A stretch of DNA of 64,000 bases from JAEUJM01 sp044221555 (lineage in GTDB: Bacteria; Actinomycetota; Acidimicrobiia; Acidimicrobiales; DATDAH01): assembly GCA_044221555.1 (NCBI GenBank), contig JBGAOY010000015.1, forward strand, positions 1 to 64,000, written 5' to 3'. Shown here piece after piece: positions 8,852-17,701 of this stretch (position 1 is its first letter; the number at the start of each line of letters is the position of its first letter). The notes beneath the pieces were generated by a model, which was given only the letters and a program-made list of their open reading frames with translations, made no database searches and was not told where the DNA came from. Made by a program: the position numbers and the translations under genes.

Positions 8852-10612
8852 TCAACGACGGTCGGCCAGCGCCTCGACCTGCGGGCCCAGCTCGTCCCAC
8901 AGTGCCTGTGCCATGAGGTGGGCGCCGGCTTCGTTGGTGTGCACCTCGTCGATGTACAGCTCGTCCTCGTGGCCGTCGAGCGCATGGGAGACGTCGGTCA
9001 CCTCGTCCGGCAGGCGGTCGATGACACTGGGGTCCCAGCCTGCTTTCGTGGGCTGCCAGAAGAAGTGGACCGGGGTGTCGCTGTCCGCCAGGACGGCGTC
9101 GGTGAGGTCGATCGCCCGGCGGTAGATGCCGAGGGCGGCGTCCCGACGCTGGTCAGGAGTCGCGGTGGAGGTGTACGCGCCCTCGCCCACCGGGTCACCA
9201 CCACGGAATCGATCGACCAGGCGGCCCACGGCGCTGAAGCGCGCGTAGGCGGCACCGACCTCGCGGAGCCCCGCCGTGACGGTCTGGGAGGTCTCGTGCT
9301 CGTCGTGGTACTCGCCGGCGAGCTGGTTGACCGTGCCCGCGCCCAGGTGGGTCGGATCGGTCGAGTACCCGGTGTTCTGGACGAGGAACTCGTTGAACCC
9401 GTCGTAGAACACCACCAGGTCGTACTCCTCGCCGGCGGCCACGAGGCGCTCGAGGTACTGGAACTCCTGCCAGCTGACCCAGCCGGGCAGGCCGTAGTTG
9501 TGCACTTCCACGGGCACGCCGGCGTCCTCGGCGAGGCGGGCGAACTCCGACGGGATGGTGTGCTCGTCGCGCTGACCCACGCCGAACATCACCGAGCCGC
9601 CCAGGAAGGCGACCCGCAGTGGGCTCCGGCCGTCGGGGACCGGCGGTTCGTAGGACACGCGCTCGGTGTCGGTCGCGTTGAGGTACCGGCTCTCGAACGC
9701 GTGCGGGCCGTTGACCAGGTACGGGACGTAGGCCTCGTCGCCCAGTTGGTAGTCGGTGAGCGCCTCGCCGTACTCGGCGGCCCACGGCTCGGACGCGATC
9801 GGGGGGGCGGCCATCGTCGTGCGGACGGCGTCTTCGACGTAGCGCTCGACCTCGCCCCGGTCATCGGGCGGCAGCCCCGCGAGCGTGAGGACGCTGCCGA
9901 CCACCAGATCCACGATGACCAGCGCCGCGACCACGGCCAGCGCGGTCACGAGGCGTGGGCGCCGCCGGCGCCACCGACGGGGGGGACGCTGGGGATCCGC
10001 GGTGCCGGGCGACGCGGCAGCGATGTCCTCGCCGCCGGGGCTCGGGGCGGCGGCGGTGCCCTCGGCAGCATCGACGGCATCGTCCTCGGCCGCTGGCTCG
10101 GCCTCGACCTCGACCGCTGGCTCGACCCCTGGCTCGACCCCTGGCGCGGGCTCCTCCACGAGCCGTGCCCGTTGCGGCTCACGTCCGAACATCCGCGGCG
10201 CGGCGTCCGTCCGGCTCAGGGCCTCCCGGGGGATCCAGCCGTGGCCGGCCAGGCCCCTCGGCCGACCCAGGGGCCGCCGGAACACGAGCCCCACCAGCGA
10301 CACGGGGACGATCACCAGGGCGAACACCACGGTGAGGAGCGTCCAGGACAGCACCAGCCCCACCACGTGGGCGAACGCGTGAGCGCTGCGGGCCAGGCCT
10401 GCCTCGAGGCGGTGGGCGAAGCCCGGCGAGAGCAGGCTGGCCTGGAACAGCGCGAACACCGCGGCGATCAGTGCCAGTGCAGCCACGAGGTGGCCGGTGA
10501 GCAGGAGCGCGACGATGACGCCGAGCGCGCCCAGCGGCGCGAGGCGTACGAAGACGCGCTCGCGCCGGCCCGACGTCGGGGCATCGAGCGGCCCCCAGCC
10601 GGGGGCGCTCAC
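8852..10612 (-). CDS. Membrane-anchored SGNH/GDSL-like hydrolase
   Basis: This 586-residue protein has the same plan as the protein at 6538-8280: two pairs of hydrophobic helices near residues 20-110, a variable acidic linker (about 135-200, rich in Glu, Pro and Val), a transmembrane helix at about 218-240 (LVTALAVVAALVIVDLVVGSVL) and an exported SGNH domain. Blocks are GGSVMFGVG (about residue 337), NYGLPGW, FYDGFNEFLVQ and EVHTNEAGAHL (about 558). GTG start. It lies 8 bases after the glycosyltransferase gene in one transcription unit, which suggests acyl-group removal or transfer on a glycan; that is inference. Confidence 0.82.
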   Translation of the reverse strand: MSAPGWGPLDAPTSGRRERVFVRLAPLGALGVIVALLLTGHLVAALALIAAVFALFQASLLSPGFAHRLEAGLARSAHAFAHVVGLVLSWTLLTVVFALVIVPVSLVGLVFRRPLGRPRGLAGHGWIPREALSRTDAAPRMFGREPQRARLVEEPAPGVEPGVEPAVEVEAEPAAEDDAVDAAEGTAAAPSPGGEDIAAASPGTADPQRPPRRWRRRRPRLVTALAVVAALVIVDLVVGSVLTLAGLPPDDRGEVERYVEDAVRTTMAAPPIASEPWAAEYGEALTDYQLGDEAYVPYLVNGPHAFESRYLNATDTERVSYEPPVPDGRSPLRVAFLGGSVMFGVGQRDEHTIPSEFARLAEDAGVPVEVHNYGLPGWVSWQEFQYLERLVAAGEEYDLVVFYDGFNEFLVQNTGYSTDPTHLGAGTVNQLAGEYHDEHETSQTVTAGLREVGAAYARFSAVGRLVDRFRGGDPVGEGAYTSTATPDQRRDAALGIYRRAIDLTDAVLADSDTPVHFFWQPTKAGWDPSVIDRLPDEVTDVSHALDGHEDELYIDEVHTNEAGAHLMAQALWDELGPQVEALADRR

Positions 10613-10620
10613 GAGGGTCG

Positions 10621-12357
10621 TCAGATGCTCATCTCCACCGTCGCCGGACGCGGCTCATCCGGCTCATTGTCGCCCAAGTGGGTCGGGTCGGGCCGGGCAC
10701 CCCCGTCCTGGTCGCGGTGGCGGTTCCTCGTGACCAGCCCTGCCGCGAGCACCGCGACCAGTGGGACCACCGGGTAGCGGTAGTGGGGATCGATGACCCC
10801 CACGAGGATGGCGAGGGTGTACAGCACGATCGGCACCCAGATCGGCAGGGCGCGTCGGCAGGCGGGCACGAGGGCCAGGCCGAGCAGCGCCAGGGCACCG
10901 ACGAGCCACCCCCACAGGTTCGCGAGGTCGCCGAGGGGACCGTGCCAGCGCCCGGCCCAGCCGGGCTCCGAGTAGTTGCGGGCGCCGTCCACCACCCGGC
11001 CCTCGCTGCTCCAGGTCTCCCACAGCTTGTCGCTGTACAGCCGGGTCGCCTGCACGGGGTGCGTCGTCGCCCACCGCACCGCCTCGCCCATGGCCCTCCG
11101 GTACCAATGGGCCTCGTCGGGCTCGGTGAGCTCGACGCCCGGCGGCGGGGCGGCCCCGAGCCGCTCGAGCATCGGGAGGAAGCGGCGGTCGTCGAAGGGA
11201 GAGCCGCCGTAGCAGTCGGCTTGGATCCGGGGGCTCAGCTTGTCGGGCTCCCAGAGCGGCAGGGCATCGTCGTGGTTGCCGAAGCAGGCCGCGCCGGCGT
11301 TGTTGGTGGACGCGGGGCTCCAGACGCCGACCTGCACGCCGTTGCGGATGGTCCACGGCACCAGGACGACGAGGGTGGCCAGGGCCACGAGCCCCGTCGC
11401 CCGGGCCACGCCCCGCCAGGCGCCGGTCTGGGCGCGGATGGCCAGCGCCGGCGCGGCGAGGCCGATGAGGCCGGGGCTGCGCACCAGGAACGCCGCGCCG
11501 GCGAGCAGGCCCACCAGGAGCCAGCGCCGATGCCACCCGTCGCGTGCCCCCACCGTGGCCAGCGCCAGGATGCCGAGGAGGAACGGTGTGAACGCGGTCT
11601 CGCTGTGGGCCGTCGAGGTCCAGTACACGAGCGCGGGGCACAGGGCCACCAGCCAGGCGGCGGTGTTGCGGGCCTGCGGTCCGATCCACCGCGCCGCCAG
11701 GAAGCCCGACAGGACGATGGTGATCGTCCCCGCGACCACGTTCACCAGCGACGCCACGAACGCGGCGCCGGCCCAGCCCGTCTCCCGGCCCACCCACACG
11801 AACGGGGCCAGCAGCGCCGGGTAGCCGGGGGGCCAGTAGGCGCTCGGGCCGCCCCCGCCGCCGAACCGGGGGCTGATCCCCTCGGTGAGGCCGATGGCGA
11901 TGCGCAGGTACTCGGCCGGGTCGCGCAGCTCGTTCGGCGTCCGGGTGGCCCAGATCACCCAGAGCAGGCGCAGGCCCGCACCGACGACGATTGCAGCGAC
12001 GAAGCCCGCCCGCCGCGAGGGCCGCGGCACCCGCGGCCTGGGGATCGACCGGGCCGTGCCCGCGAGCCGTTCCCCGAGGCGTCGACCACCGCCCCGCGAG
12101 CCGGACGCGTCCGAGCCGGCGACGGACGCCGCGACGGTGGTGCTCGCCGCGACGGTGGTGCTCGCCGCGGCCTCCGGGGCCGGCGTGGCGTCCATCGGCC
12201 GAGCCGGAGGTGGCGGTGCGACGCGACTCGCCGACCGCCTCGCCGCCCGGCGGGCCCGCCACGCGGGCCACCCGAAGGTCACCACCTGGGCCAGGAGCGC
12301 CACCCCGACCACGACGGCCACCCCAACGGCGAGCCGCTCGCCCAGGGCCGCGGTCAT
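10621..12357 (-). CDS. GT-C family membrane glycosyltransferase (ArnT/PMT-like)
   Basis: This 578-residue polytopic protein has one N-terminal helix (residues 5-30), a cytosolic linker rich in Ala, Ser and Arg, then about ten further helices. After the first helix of the main block the loop NELRDPAEYLRIAIGL carries the acidic residue typical of GT-C enzymes that use polyprenyl-phosphate sugars, and SAYWPPGYPALLAPFVW matches the usual PPxYP segment of RgtA/ArnT-type proteins. It probably adds a sugar on the outer face of the membrane. A leaderless -10 supports the ATG. The SGNH hydrolase gene follows after 8 bases. Confidence 0.8.
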   Translation of the reverse strand: MTAALGERLAVGVAVVVGVALLAQVVTFGWPAWRARRAARRSASRVAPPPPARPMDATPAPEAAASTTVAASTTVAASVAGSDASGSRGGGRRLGERLAGTARSIPRPRVPRPSRRAGFVAAIVVGAGLRLLWVIWATRTPNELRDPAEYLRIAIGLTEGISPRFGGGGGPSAYWPPGYPALLAPFVWVGRETGWAGAAFVASLVNVVAGTITIVLSGFLAARWIGPQARNTAAWLVALCPALVYWTSTAHSETAFTPFLLGILALATVGARDGWHRRWLLVGLLAGAAFLVRSPGLIGLAAPALAIRAQTGAWRGVARATGLVALATLVVLVPWTIRNGVQVGVWSPASTNNAGAACFGNHDDALPLWEPDKLSPRIQADCYGGSPFDDRRFLPMLERLGAAPPPGVELTEPDEAHWYRRAMGEAVRWATTHPVQATRLYSDKLWETWSSEGRVVDGARNYSEPGWAGRWHGPLGDLANLWGWLVGALALLGLALVPACRRALPIWVPIVLYTLAILVGVIDPHYRYPVVPLVAVLAAGLVTRNRHRDQDGGARPDPTHLGDNEPDEPRPATVEMSI

Positions 12358-12363
12358 GCCTCG

Positions 12364-12369
12364 ACGTTA
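12364..12369 (-). promoter_or_regulatory. Leaderless -10 (TAACGT) of the GT-C gene
   Basis: On the minus strand TAACGT lies 6 bases before the ATG at 12357, with no Shine-Dalgarno. Confidence 0.55.
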
Positions 12370-12439
12370 CCCCGGACCGGGCGGCTCGACGGGGTCGGAA
12401 ACCCGTGAGCGACGTCCTCGAAGCGTCCCGTCGCCTGAC

Positions 12440-12445
12440 TAGACT
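12440..12445 (+). promoter_or_regulatory. -10-like hexamer (TAGACT) upstream of guaB3-guaA
   Basis: TAGACT lies about 48 bases before the GTG at 12494. Unlike most genes here this unit has a leader, and an AGGGG Shine-Dalgarno is present before the GTG. Confidence 0.45.
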
Positions 12446-12493
12446 GACCACCTTCGAGAGACGCACGAACGACAACACGAGGGGTGAACCGGC

Positions 12494-13657
12494 GTGGCTG
12501 AGATCGAGATCGGGATCGGCAAGTCGGGGCGACGGGCCTACGGCTTCGACGACATCGCGATCGTCCCGAGTCGCCGCACCCGAGACCCGGAGGACGTGGA
12601 CATCTCCTGGGAGATCGACGCCTTCCGCTTCGAGCTGCCCCTGATGGGATCGGCCATGGACGGGGTGATCAGCCCCGCCACCGCGATCGAGATCGGTCGC
12701 CTGGGTGGTGTGGGCGTGCTCAACCTCGAGGGCCTGTGGACCCGCTACGAGGACCCCGACCAGCTGTTCGCCGAGATCGCGGAGCTGCCGCCCGAGAAGG
12801 CCACCCTGCGCATGCAGGACATCTACTCGGCGCCCATCATCCCCGAGCTCATCGGTGAGCGCATCCGCCAGATCAAGGATGCCGGGGTGGTGTCGTGCGC
12901 CTCGGTCACCCCGCAGCGCACCGAGGCCTTCTCGAAGGCCATCCTCGACGCCGAGCTCGACCTGCTGGTCATCCAGGGCACCGTGGTGTCGGCCGAGCAC
13001 GTGTCCAAGACGGCCGAGCCGCTCAACCTCAAGCGCTTCGTGCGCGAGCTCGAGATCCCGGTCATCGTCGGTGGCTGCGCCAGCTACCAGGCCGCGCTGC
13101 ACCTCATGCGCACCGGTGCCGCCGGCGTGCTCGTGGGCGTGGGCCCCGGCCACGCCTGCACCACCAGGGCGGTCCTCGGGCTGGGCGTCCCCCAGGCCAC
13201 GGCCATCGCCGATGCCCGCGCCGCCCGCATGCGCCACCTCGACGAGACCGGCGTCTACGTGCACGTGATCGCCGACGGTGGCATGGGCACCGGCGGCGAC
13301 ATCGCCAAGGCCATCGTCTGCGGCGCCGACGCGGTCATGATCGGCTCGCCCCTCGCGGCCGCCAGCGAGGCCCCCGGCCGCGGCTACCACTGGGGCATGG
13401 CCACCTTCCATCCCACGCTGCCCCGCGGCGCCCGGGTCCAGACCGTCACCCGGGGCACGCTCGAGGAGATCCTCGTCGGCCCCGCCCACGAGAACGACGG
13501 GCGCATGAACCTCTTCGGCGGCCTGCGCACCTCCATGGCCACGTGCGGCTACGAGTCGGTCAAGGAGTTCCAGAAGGCCGAAGTGATGGTGGCGCCGGCG
13601 CTGCAGACCGAGGGCAAGAGCCTGCAGAAGTCCCAGGGCGTGGGGATGGGTCACTGA
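12494..13657 (+). CDS. guaB3: GuaB3 family IMP dehydrogenase-related protein
   Basis: The 387-residue protein is an IMPDH-type TIM barrel without the CBS pair found in GuaB. The catalytic loop GPGHACTTR supplies Cys222, and IADGGMGTGGDIAKAI and MIGSPLAAASEAPG match the phosphate-binding end. The N-terminus YGFDDIAIVPSRRTRDPEDV is typical of the GuaB3 branch in actinobacteria and cyanobacteria. Conserved Cys and loop argue for IMP-to-XMP oxidation with NAD+, and the guaA neighbour 13 bases downstream fits that pathway. Its division of labour with a canonical GuaB cannot be judged here. GTG start with an AGGGG ribosome site. Confidence 0.92.
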   Translation: MAEIEIGIGKSGRRAYGFDDIAIVPSRRTRDPEDVDISWEIDAFRFELPLMGSAMDGVISPATAIEIGRLGGVGVLNLEGLWTRYEDPDQLFAEIAELPPEKATLRMQDIYSAPIIPELIGERIRQIKDAGVVSCASVTPQRTEAFSKAILDAELDLLVIQGTVVSAEHVSKTAEPLNLKRFVRELEIPVIVGGCASYQAALHLMRTGAAGVLVGVGPGHACTTRAVLGLGVPQATAIADARAARMRHLDETGVYVHVIADGGMGTGGDIAKAIVCGADAVMIGSPLAAASEAPGRGYHWGMATFHPTLPRGARVQTVTRGTLEEILVGPAHENDGRMNLFGGLRTSMATCGYESVKEFQKAEVMVAPALQTEGKSLQKSQGVGMGH

Positions 13658-13670
13658 CCCGGAGCTCCCG

Positions 13671-15230
13671 GTGACCGACCGCGGCGTGGAGGTCGGGGCC
13701 ACCCCCACGGTCCTGGTCGTCGACTTCGGGGCCCAGTACGCACAGCTCATCGCGCGCCGTGTGCGCGAGGCCCACGTCTACAGCGAGATCGTCCCCCACG
13801 CCATCACCGCGGCCGAGGTGGCCGAGCGGGCGCCGGTCGCCATCATCTTGTCGGGTGGCCCGGCCTCGGTGAACGTCGAGGGGGCGCCCCGGCTCGACCC
13901 GGCGATCTACGACCTCGGCATCCCGGTGCTCGGCATCTGCTACGGCGCCCAACTCGTCGCCCTGCAACTCGGGGGCGAGGTGGCGGGCACCGGCAAGGGT
14001 GAGTACGGGCGAACCACCCTCGAGGTGGTCAACCCGGGCCTGCTGATCCACGACTACCCCCCGGCCACCCAGGAAGTCTGGATGAGCCACTTCGACTCCA
14101 TCGTGGCCGCGCCCGAGGGCTTCACCGTCACCGCGAAGACCGCGGACGTGCCCGCGGCGGCCTTCGAAGACCCCGATCGGGGCCTGTTCGCCGTGCAGTT
14201 CCACCCCGAGGTCGGCCACACCCCGCAGGGCCAGGCCATCCTCGAGCGCTTCCTGTACGAGGGCGCCGGGTGCTCGCCGTCGTGGACCATGCGCTCGATC
14301 ATCGACCAGTCCGTCGAGAACATCCGGGCCCAGGTCGGCGACGAGAAGGTGATCTGCGGTCTGTCGGGTGGCGTCGACTCGGCCGTGGCCGCCGCCCTCG
14401 TGCACAAGGCGGTGGGCCACCAGCTCACGTGCGTGTTCGTCGACACCGGCCTCATGCGCCGCGACGAGGGCGAGCAGGTGGTCGAGACCTTCCGCCGCAG
14501 CCAGGGCATCGAGCTGATCCACGTGCAGGCCGCCGAGCGCTTCTTCGAGCGCCTCACCGGCATCGTCGACCCCGAGGAGAAGCGCAAGACCATCGGGGAG
14601 CTGTTCATCCGGGTCTTCGAGGAGGCAGCCGGGGGCCTGTCCGACGCCCGTTTCCTGGTGCAGGGCACGCTCTACCCCGACGTCATCGAGTCGGGCACCC
14701 CCGACGCCGCCCGCATCAAGAGCCACCACAACGTGGGCGGGCTGCCCGACGACATGGACTTCGAGCTGGTCGAGCCTCTACGGGCCCTGTTCAAGGACGA
14801 GGTCCGCGAGGTCGGCCGCGAGCTCGGGCTGCCCGACGAGATCGTGTGGCGCCAACCGTTCCCCGGCCCCGGCCTGGGTGTGCGCATCATCGGCGAGGTC
14901 ACGCCCGACCGGGTGGCCATCCTGCAACACGCCGACGCCATCGTGCGCGAAGAGGTGAAGGCCGCCGGCCTCGAGCGTGAGATCTGGCAGGCGTTCGCGG
15001 TGCTGCCCGACATCCGCAGCGTCGGCGTGATGGGCGACGAGCGCACCTACGCCTACCCCATCATCGTGCGGGCGGTCACCAGCGAGGACGCCATGACGGC
15101 CGACTGGGCCCGCATCCCCTACGACGTGCTCGAGAAGTTCTCGTCGAGGATCATCAACGAGGTGCGCGGCGTGAACCGTGTCGTCTACGACATCACGTCG
15201 AAGCCGCCGGGGACGATCGAGTGGGAGTAG
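13671..15230 (+). CDS. guaA: GMP synthase (glutamine-hydrolysing)
   Basis: This 519-residue enzyme makes GMP from XMP, ATP and glutamine. The N-terminal class I amidotransferase domain (residues about 12-205) has GICYGAQ with nucleophile Cys90 and the VQFHPEV His-Glu pair. It is followed by the PP-loop ATP pyrophosphatase SGGVDSAVAAALVH (about 230) and the C-terminal dimerisation domain with RQPFPGPGLGVRIIGE and the terminal KPPGTIEWE. Length and motif order are standard. It starts at a GTG with CGGAG upstream and is the second gene of the guaB3-guaA unit. Confidence 0.97.
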   Translation: MTDRGVEVGATPTVLVVDFGAQYAQLIARRVREAHVYSEIVPHAITAAEVAERAPVAIILSGGPASVNVEGAPRLDPAIYDLGIPVLGICYGAQLVALQLGGEVAGTGKGEYGRTTLEVVNPGLLIHDYPPATQEVWMSHFDSIVAAPEGFTVTAKTADVPAAAFEDPDRGLFAVQFHPEVGHTPQGQAILERFLYEGAGCSPSWTMRSIIDQSVENIRAQVGDEKVICGLSGGVDSAVAAALVHKAVGHQLTCVFVDTGLMRRDEGEQVVETFRRSQGIELIHVQAAERFFERLTGIVDPEEKRKTIGELFIRVFEEAAGGLSDARFLVQGTLYPDVIESGTPDAARIKSHHNVGGLPDDMDFELVEPLRALFKDEVREVGRELGLPDEIVWRQPFPGPGLGVRIIGEVTPDRVAILQHADAIVREEVKAAGLEREIWQAFAVLPDIRSVGVMGDERTYAYPIIVRAVTSEDAMTADWARIPYDVLEKFSSRIINEVRGVNRVVYDITSKPPGTIEWE

Positions 15231-15240
15231 TGGTGGCGGT

Positions 15241-15263
15241 CGTCAGCCGCTGACCGGCTGACG
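15241..15263. terminator. Hairpin between convergent guaA and tatA
   Basis: CGTCAGCCG and CGGCTGACG form perfect 9-bp arms around a 5-base loop, in the 73-bp convergent gap. There is no T-run, so it would act as a bidirectional hairpin rather than a classical intrinsic terminator. Confidence 0.5.
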
Positions 15264-15303
15264 CCTCCTCCCGCGCTGCACGGGGCGACGGGCGGCGGCG
15301 TGC

Positions 15304-15546
15304 TCAGCGCTCCACGTGGGTCGCCCGGGGGTCGGTGACGACCACGGGCTCGGTGACCACGGCGGGCTCAGCGACGACGACGGGCTCAGCGACGACGGGG
15401 ACGGCCTTGGCGGGCTCGTCGGAGCCGGCCTTGAACTCGCGCTGGGCCTGGCCCAGGGAGCGGGCCAGGTCGGGGACCTTGCGGGCGCCGAAGAGCAACA
15501 TGACGACGGCGAGGATGATCAGGAGTTCGGGGGCTCCGAGGCTCAT
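15304..15546 (-). CDS. tatA: Sec-independent translocase subunit TatA
   Basis: The 80-residue protein has a single N-terminal helix (PELLIILAVVMLLFGARKVPDLARSLGQ), the TatA FGxxKxPxL hinge, an amphipathic helix and then a tail of VAEP/VTEP repeats that is unlike the usual acidic tail. TatA forms the conducting oligomer for twin-arginine export. The ATG at 15546 is preferred over one at 15561 because AAAGGA precedes it. It is divergent from tatBC, with 175 bases between, instead of heading a tatABC operon. Confidence 0.9.
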   Translation of the reverse strand: MSLGAPELLIILAVVMLLFGARKVPDLARSLGQAQREFKAGSDEPAKAVPVVAEPVVVAEPAVVTEPVVVTDPRATHVER

Positions 15547-15721
15547 GGGAGTTCCTTTCACGGGACTGTGACTGGTGTACGGAGCGACCGGCGGCGGCGG
15601 ATGAGAGGAGGTTCACCTCGTCCGGAACCGTCCCCGGCTCCGTATCGGGGGCATGACCGCCCTCCCTCGCCCGTGTCCCCCGGCCCTGGCGGCCGTCGCC
15701 GCCCGACGCGGGTAGACCGCC

Positions 15722-16000
15722 GTGTTCAACATCGGCGGTGCCGAGCTCCTGGTGATCCTCCTGGTCGCCCTGCTCGTGCTCGGCCCCGACAAGCTGCCGC
15801 AGGCCGCGCGCCAGGTGGGACGCGCCGTCGGTGAGTTCCAGCGCATCGCCGGCGGCTTCCGAGACGAGATCCGCAGCGCCCTCGACGGGGAGGAGGACGC
15901 GGCCGGCCGGGCCGGGAAGGTCGACGACGCCGGCCGCCGCTCGACCACGGCGCGGGCGCCCGAACCGTCGTCCCCCGCCGATGGGCAGGTGCCGACGTGA
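15722..16000 (+). CDS. tatB: Sec-independent translocase subunit TatB
   Basis: This 92-residue protein has the TatB form of the hinge helix (FNIGGAELLVILLVALLVLGPDKLPQAARQVG), with GPDKLP where TatA has FGARKVP, then an amphipathic helix and a charged tail. TatB with TatC forms the receptor for twin-arginine precursors. GTG start without a clear Shine-Dalgarno. The stop overlaps the tatC start as GTGA. The assignment to TatB over TatA rests on the GPDKLP motif, the longer helix and coupling to tatC. Confidence 0.88.
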   Translation: MFNIGGAELLVILLVALLVLGPDKLPQAARQVGRAVGEFQRIAGGFRDEIRSALDGEEDAAGRAGKVDDAGRRSTTARAPEPSSPADGQVPT

Positions 16001-16770
16001 CCGCCACCACCGCACGGCCCGTCGCCCGGGCGCCCGAGCCATCCCAGATGACGCTCTTCGAGCACCTGTCCGAGCTGCGCAACCGGCTGTTCAAGGCCGT
16101 GGTGGCCGTGGTGCTGGGCGGCGTCATCTGCTGGCTCTTCTACAACCAGATCCTCGACGTCCTGGTCCAGCCCTACTGCGACATCCAGGGCGGGGACTGC
16201 AGCCTCTTCGTCACCGACCCGCTCGAGGGCTTCCGGACCCGACTGCAGATCGCGGGTTACGGCGGTGTGTTCCTGGCCATGCCGGTCATCCTGTGGCAGG
16301 TCTGGCGCTTCATCACCCCCGGGCTCCACGAGCACGAGAAGCGCTACGCACTGCCCTTCGTGGCGTCGGCGGTGACGTTGTTCGCGATGGGTGCCGCCCT
16401 GGCGTTCTGGACCCTCCCCAAGGCCCTCGACTTCCTGATCAGCATCGGCGGGAGCGACCTGCAGGAGATCTACTCCCCGGCGAAGTACCTCAGCCTCATC
16501 ACCTACATGATGCTGGCGTTCGGGGTGGGTTTCGAGTTCCCGATCCTGCTGGTGTTCCTGCAGATGGCCGGCATCGTCTCACCCGAGAAGCTGGCCGGGT
16601 CGCGGCGCTGGGCCATCGTCATCATCTTCGTCGGGGTGGCGGTGCTGACCCCCAGTGGTGACCCCTACAGCCAGATCGTGCTGTCGGTCCCGATGGTCCT
16701 GTTCTACGAGGTGTCGATCCTGATCGGTCGAGCCTTGCGACGCCGTCGGGTCGCCGCGATCGAGGCCTGA
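15997..16770 (+). CDS. tatC: Sec-independent translocase subunit TatC
   Basis: The 257-residue protein has six transmembrane helices and the family landmarks MTLFEHLSELRNRL (the signal-recognition site near residues 18-31, with the conserved Glu), FRTRLQIAGYGGVFLAMPVILWQVWRFI, PGLHEHEKR, and FGVGFEFPILLV with the buried Glu. TatC docks the twin-arginine peptide. It is coupled to tatB by overlap. Two Tat substrates follow 73 bases downstream, and the DUF1501 protein at 0.7-2.0 kb is another candidate substrate. Confidence 0.96.
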   Translation: MTATTARPVARAPEPSQMTLFEHLSELRNRLFKAVVAVVLGGVICWLFYNQILDVLVQPYCDIQGGDCSLFVTDPLEGFRTRLQIAGYGGVFLAMPVILWQVWRFITPGLHEHEKRYALPFVASAVTLFAMGAALAFWTLPKALDFLISIGGSDLQEIYSPAKYLSLITYMMLAFGVGFEFPILLVFLQMAGIVSPEKLAGSRRWAIVIIFVGVAVLTPSGDPYSQIVLSVPMVLFYEVSILIGRALRRRRVAAIEA

Positions 16771-16843
16771 GGTCATCCGTCGGACCGGATGGCTCCGGAT
16801 GCCAACCAGTACCCCCGACCACACCACGACGAGGAGACACACC

Positions 16844-17701
16844 ATGAGTGTCGATGACAGGGGGCTACGAGAGTTGATCTCGGAGTCCCAGGACCTGCAG
16901 AGCGACGCACTGCGAGGTGCCCGGGCGAACGCCTCCGCGGTGCAGGAGATCGGTGCGTCCCGACGGGGCCAGACGCCGGACCTGGACAAGACCAGGCACG
17001 TCAACCGCGAGCGCCGCCGACTGCTGCGCAACGGTGGCTTCGGCATGGGGGCGCTCGCCGCCCGTGGGCTGCTCGGATCGGCCTTCGGTGCCGCGGTGAT
17101 GAACATCGTGGCCAGCCCGGCCGGTGCCCAGGAGGACGTCGACGTGATGATCCTCCAGACCGCGGCGTCGTTGGAGAACCTGGCCGTGGCGACCTACGAG
17201 GCTGCGCTGACCCTGCCCTTCATCAAGAACGGCAACGCGGTGGTCAAGACCTTCGCCATGACCACCATGGACCAGCACACCGAGCACGGCGCCTCGTTCA
17301 ACGCCCAGGCCGCGAGCCTGGGCGGTGAGCGCCAGACGGAGGCGAACCCCAAGTACGCCCCGATCGTGGAGGACGCCAAGCCCGGCTTGGACTCGCCGCT
17401 GAAGGTCGTCGACCTGGCCGCCACCCTCGAAGAGGTGGCCACGGACACGTACCTGGCCAACCTGTCGCTGGTGCAGGACGCGGAGACCCGCACCCTGTTC
17501 GCCAGCGTGATGGGTGTCGAGTCGCAGCACCTCGCCGTGCTGCGAGCCGTCAAGGCGCTCCTCGAGGCCGATGCGGCCGATCTGATCGCCTTGCCGCCCG
17601 ACATCGCCGCCTACCCGGCGGCCGCCGGCAGCGTGGCCTTCCCCGAACCGTTCGAAGCGCCAGACATGGCCAGCCCGCCCGAGGAGGGTGCCGTCCGATG
17701 A
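16844..17701 (+). CDS. Tat-exported ferritin-like domain protein
   Basis: This 285-residue protein has a twin-arginine signal preceded by an unusually long N-region: Arg57-Arg59 in RERRRLLRNGG, then AALAARGLLGSAFGAA and a likely cut after ASPAGA (about residue 94). The mature part is a four-helix bundle with diiron-type spacing: ENLAVATYEAAL, MDQHTEHG, EEVATDTYLAN and GVESQHLAVL. A non-haem iron or oxidative-stress role is likely but unproven. GAGGAG seven bases before the ATG at 16844 sets the start. It overlaps the second ferritin-like gene (ATGA) and follows tatBC. Confidence 0.85.
   Translation: MSVDDRGLRELISESQDLQSDALRGARANASAVQEIGASRRGQTPDLDKTRHVNRERRRLLRNGGFGMGALAARGLLGSAFGAAVMNIVASPAGAQEDVDVMILQTAASLENLAVATYEAALTLPFIKNGNAVVKTFAMTTMDQHTEHGASFNAQAASLGGERQTEANPKYAPIVEDAKPGLDSPLKVVDLAATLEEVATDTYLANLSLVQDAETRTLFASVMGVESQHLAVLRAVKALLEADAADLIALPPDIAAYPAAAGSVAFPEPFEAPDMASPPEEGAVR

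Noticed and set aside
10664..13750. 1028-codon minus-strand open frame across guaB3 and the GT-C gene
   Set aside because: It lies opposite guaB3 and in a shifted frame of the GT-C gene; the protein is low-complexity Arg/Gly sequence.
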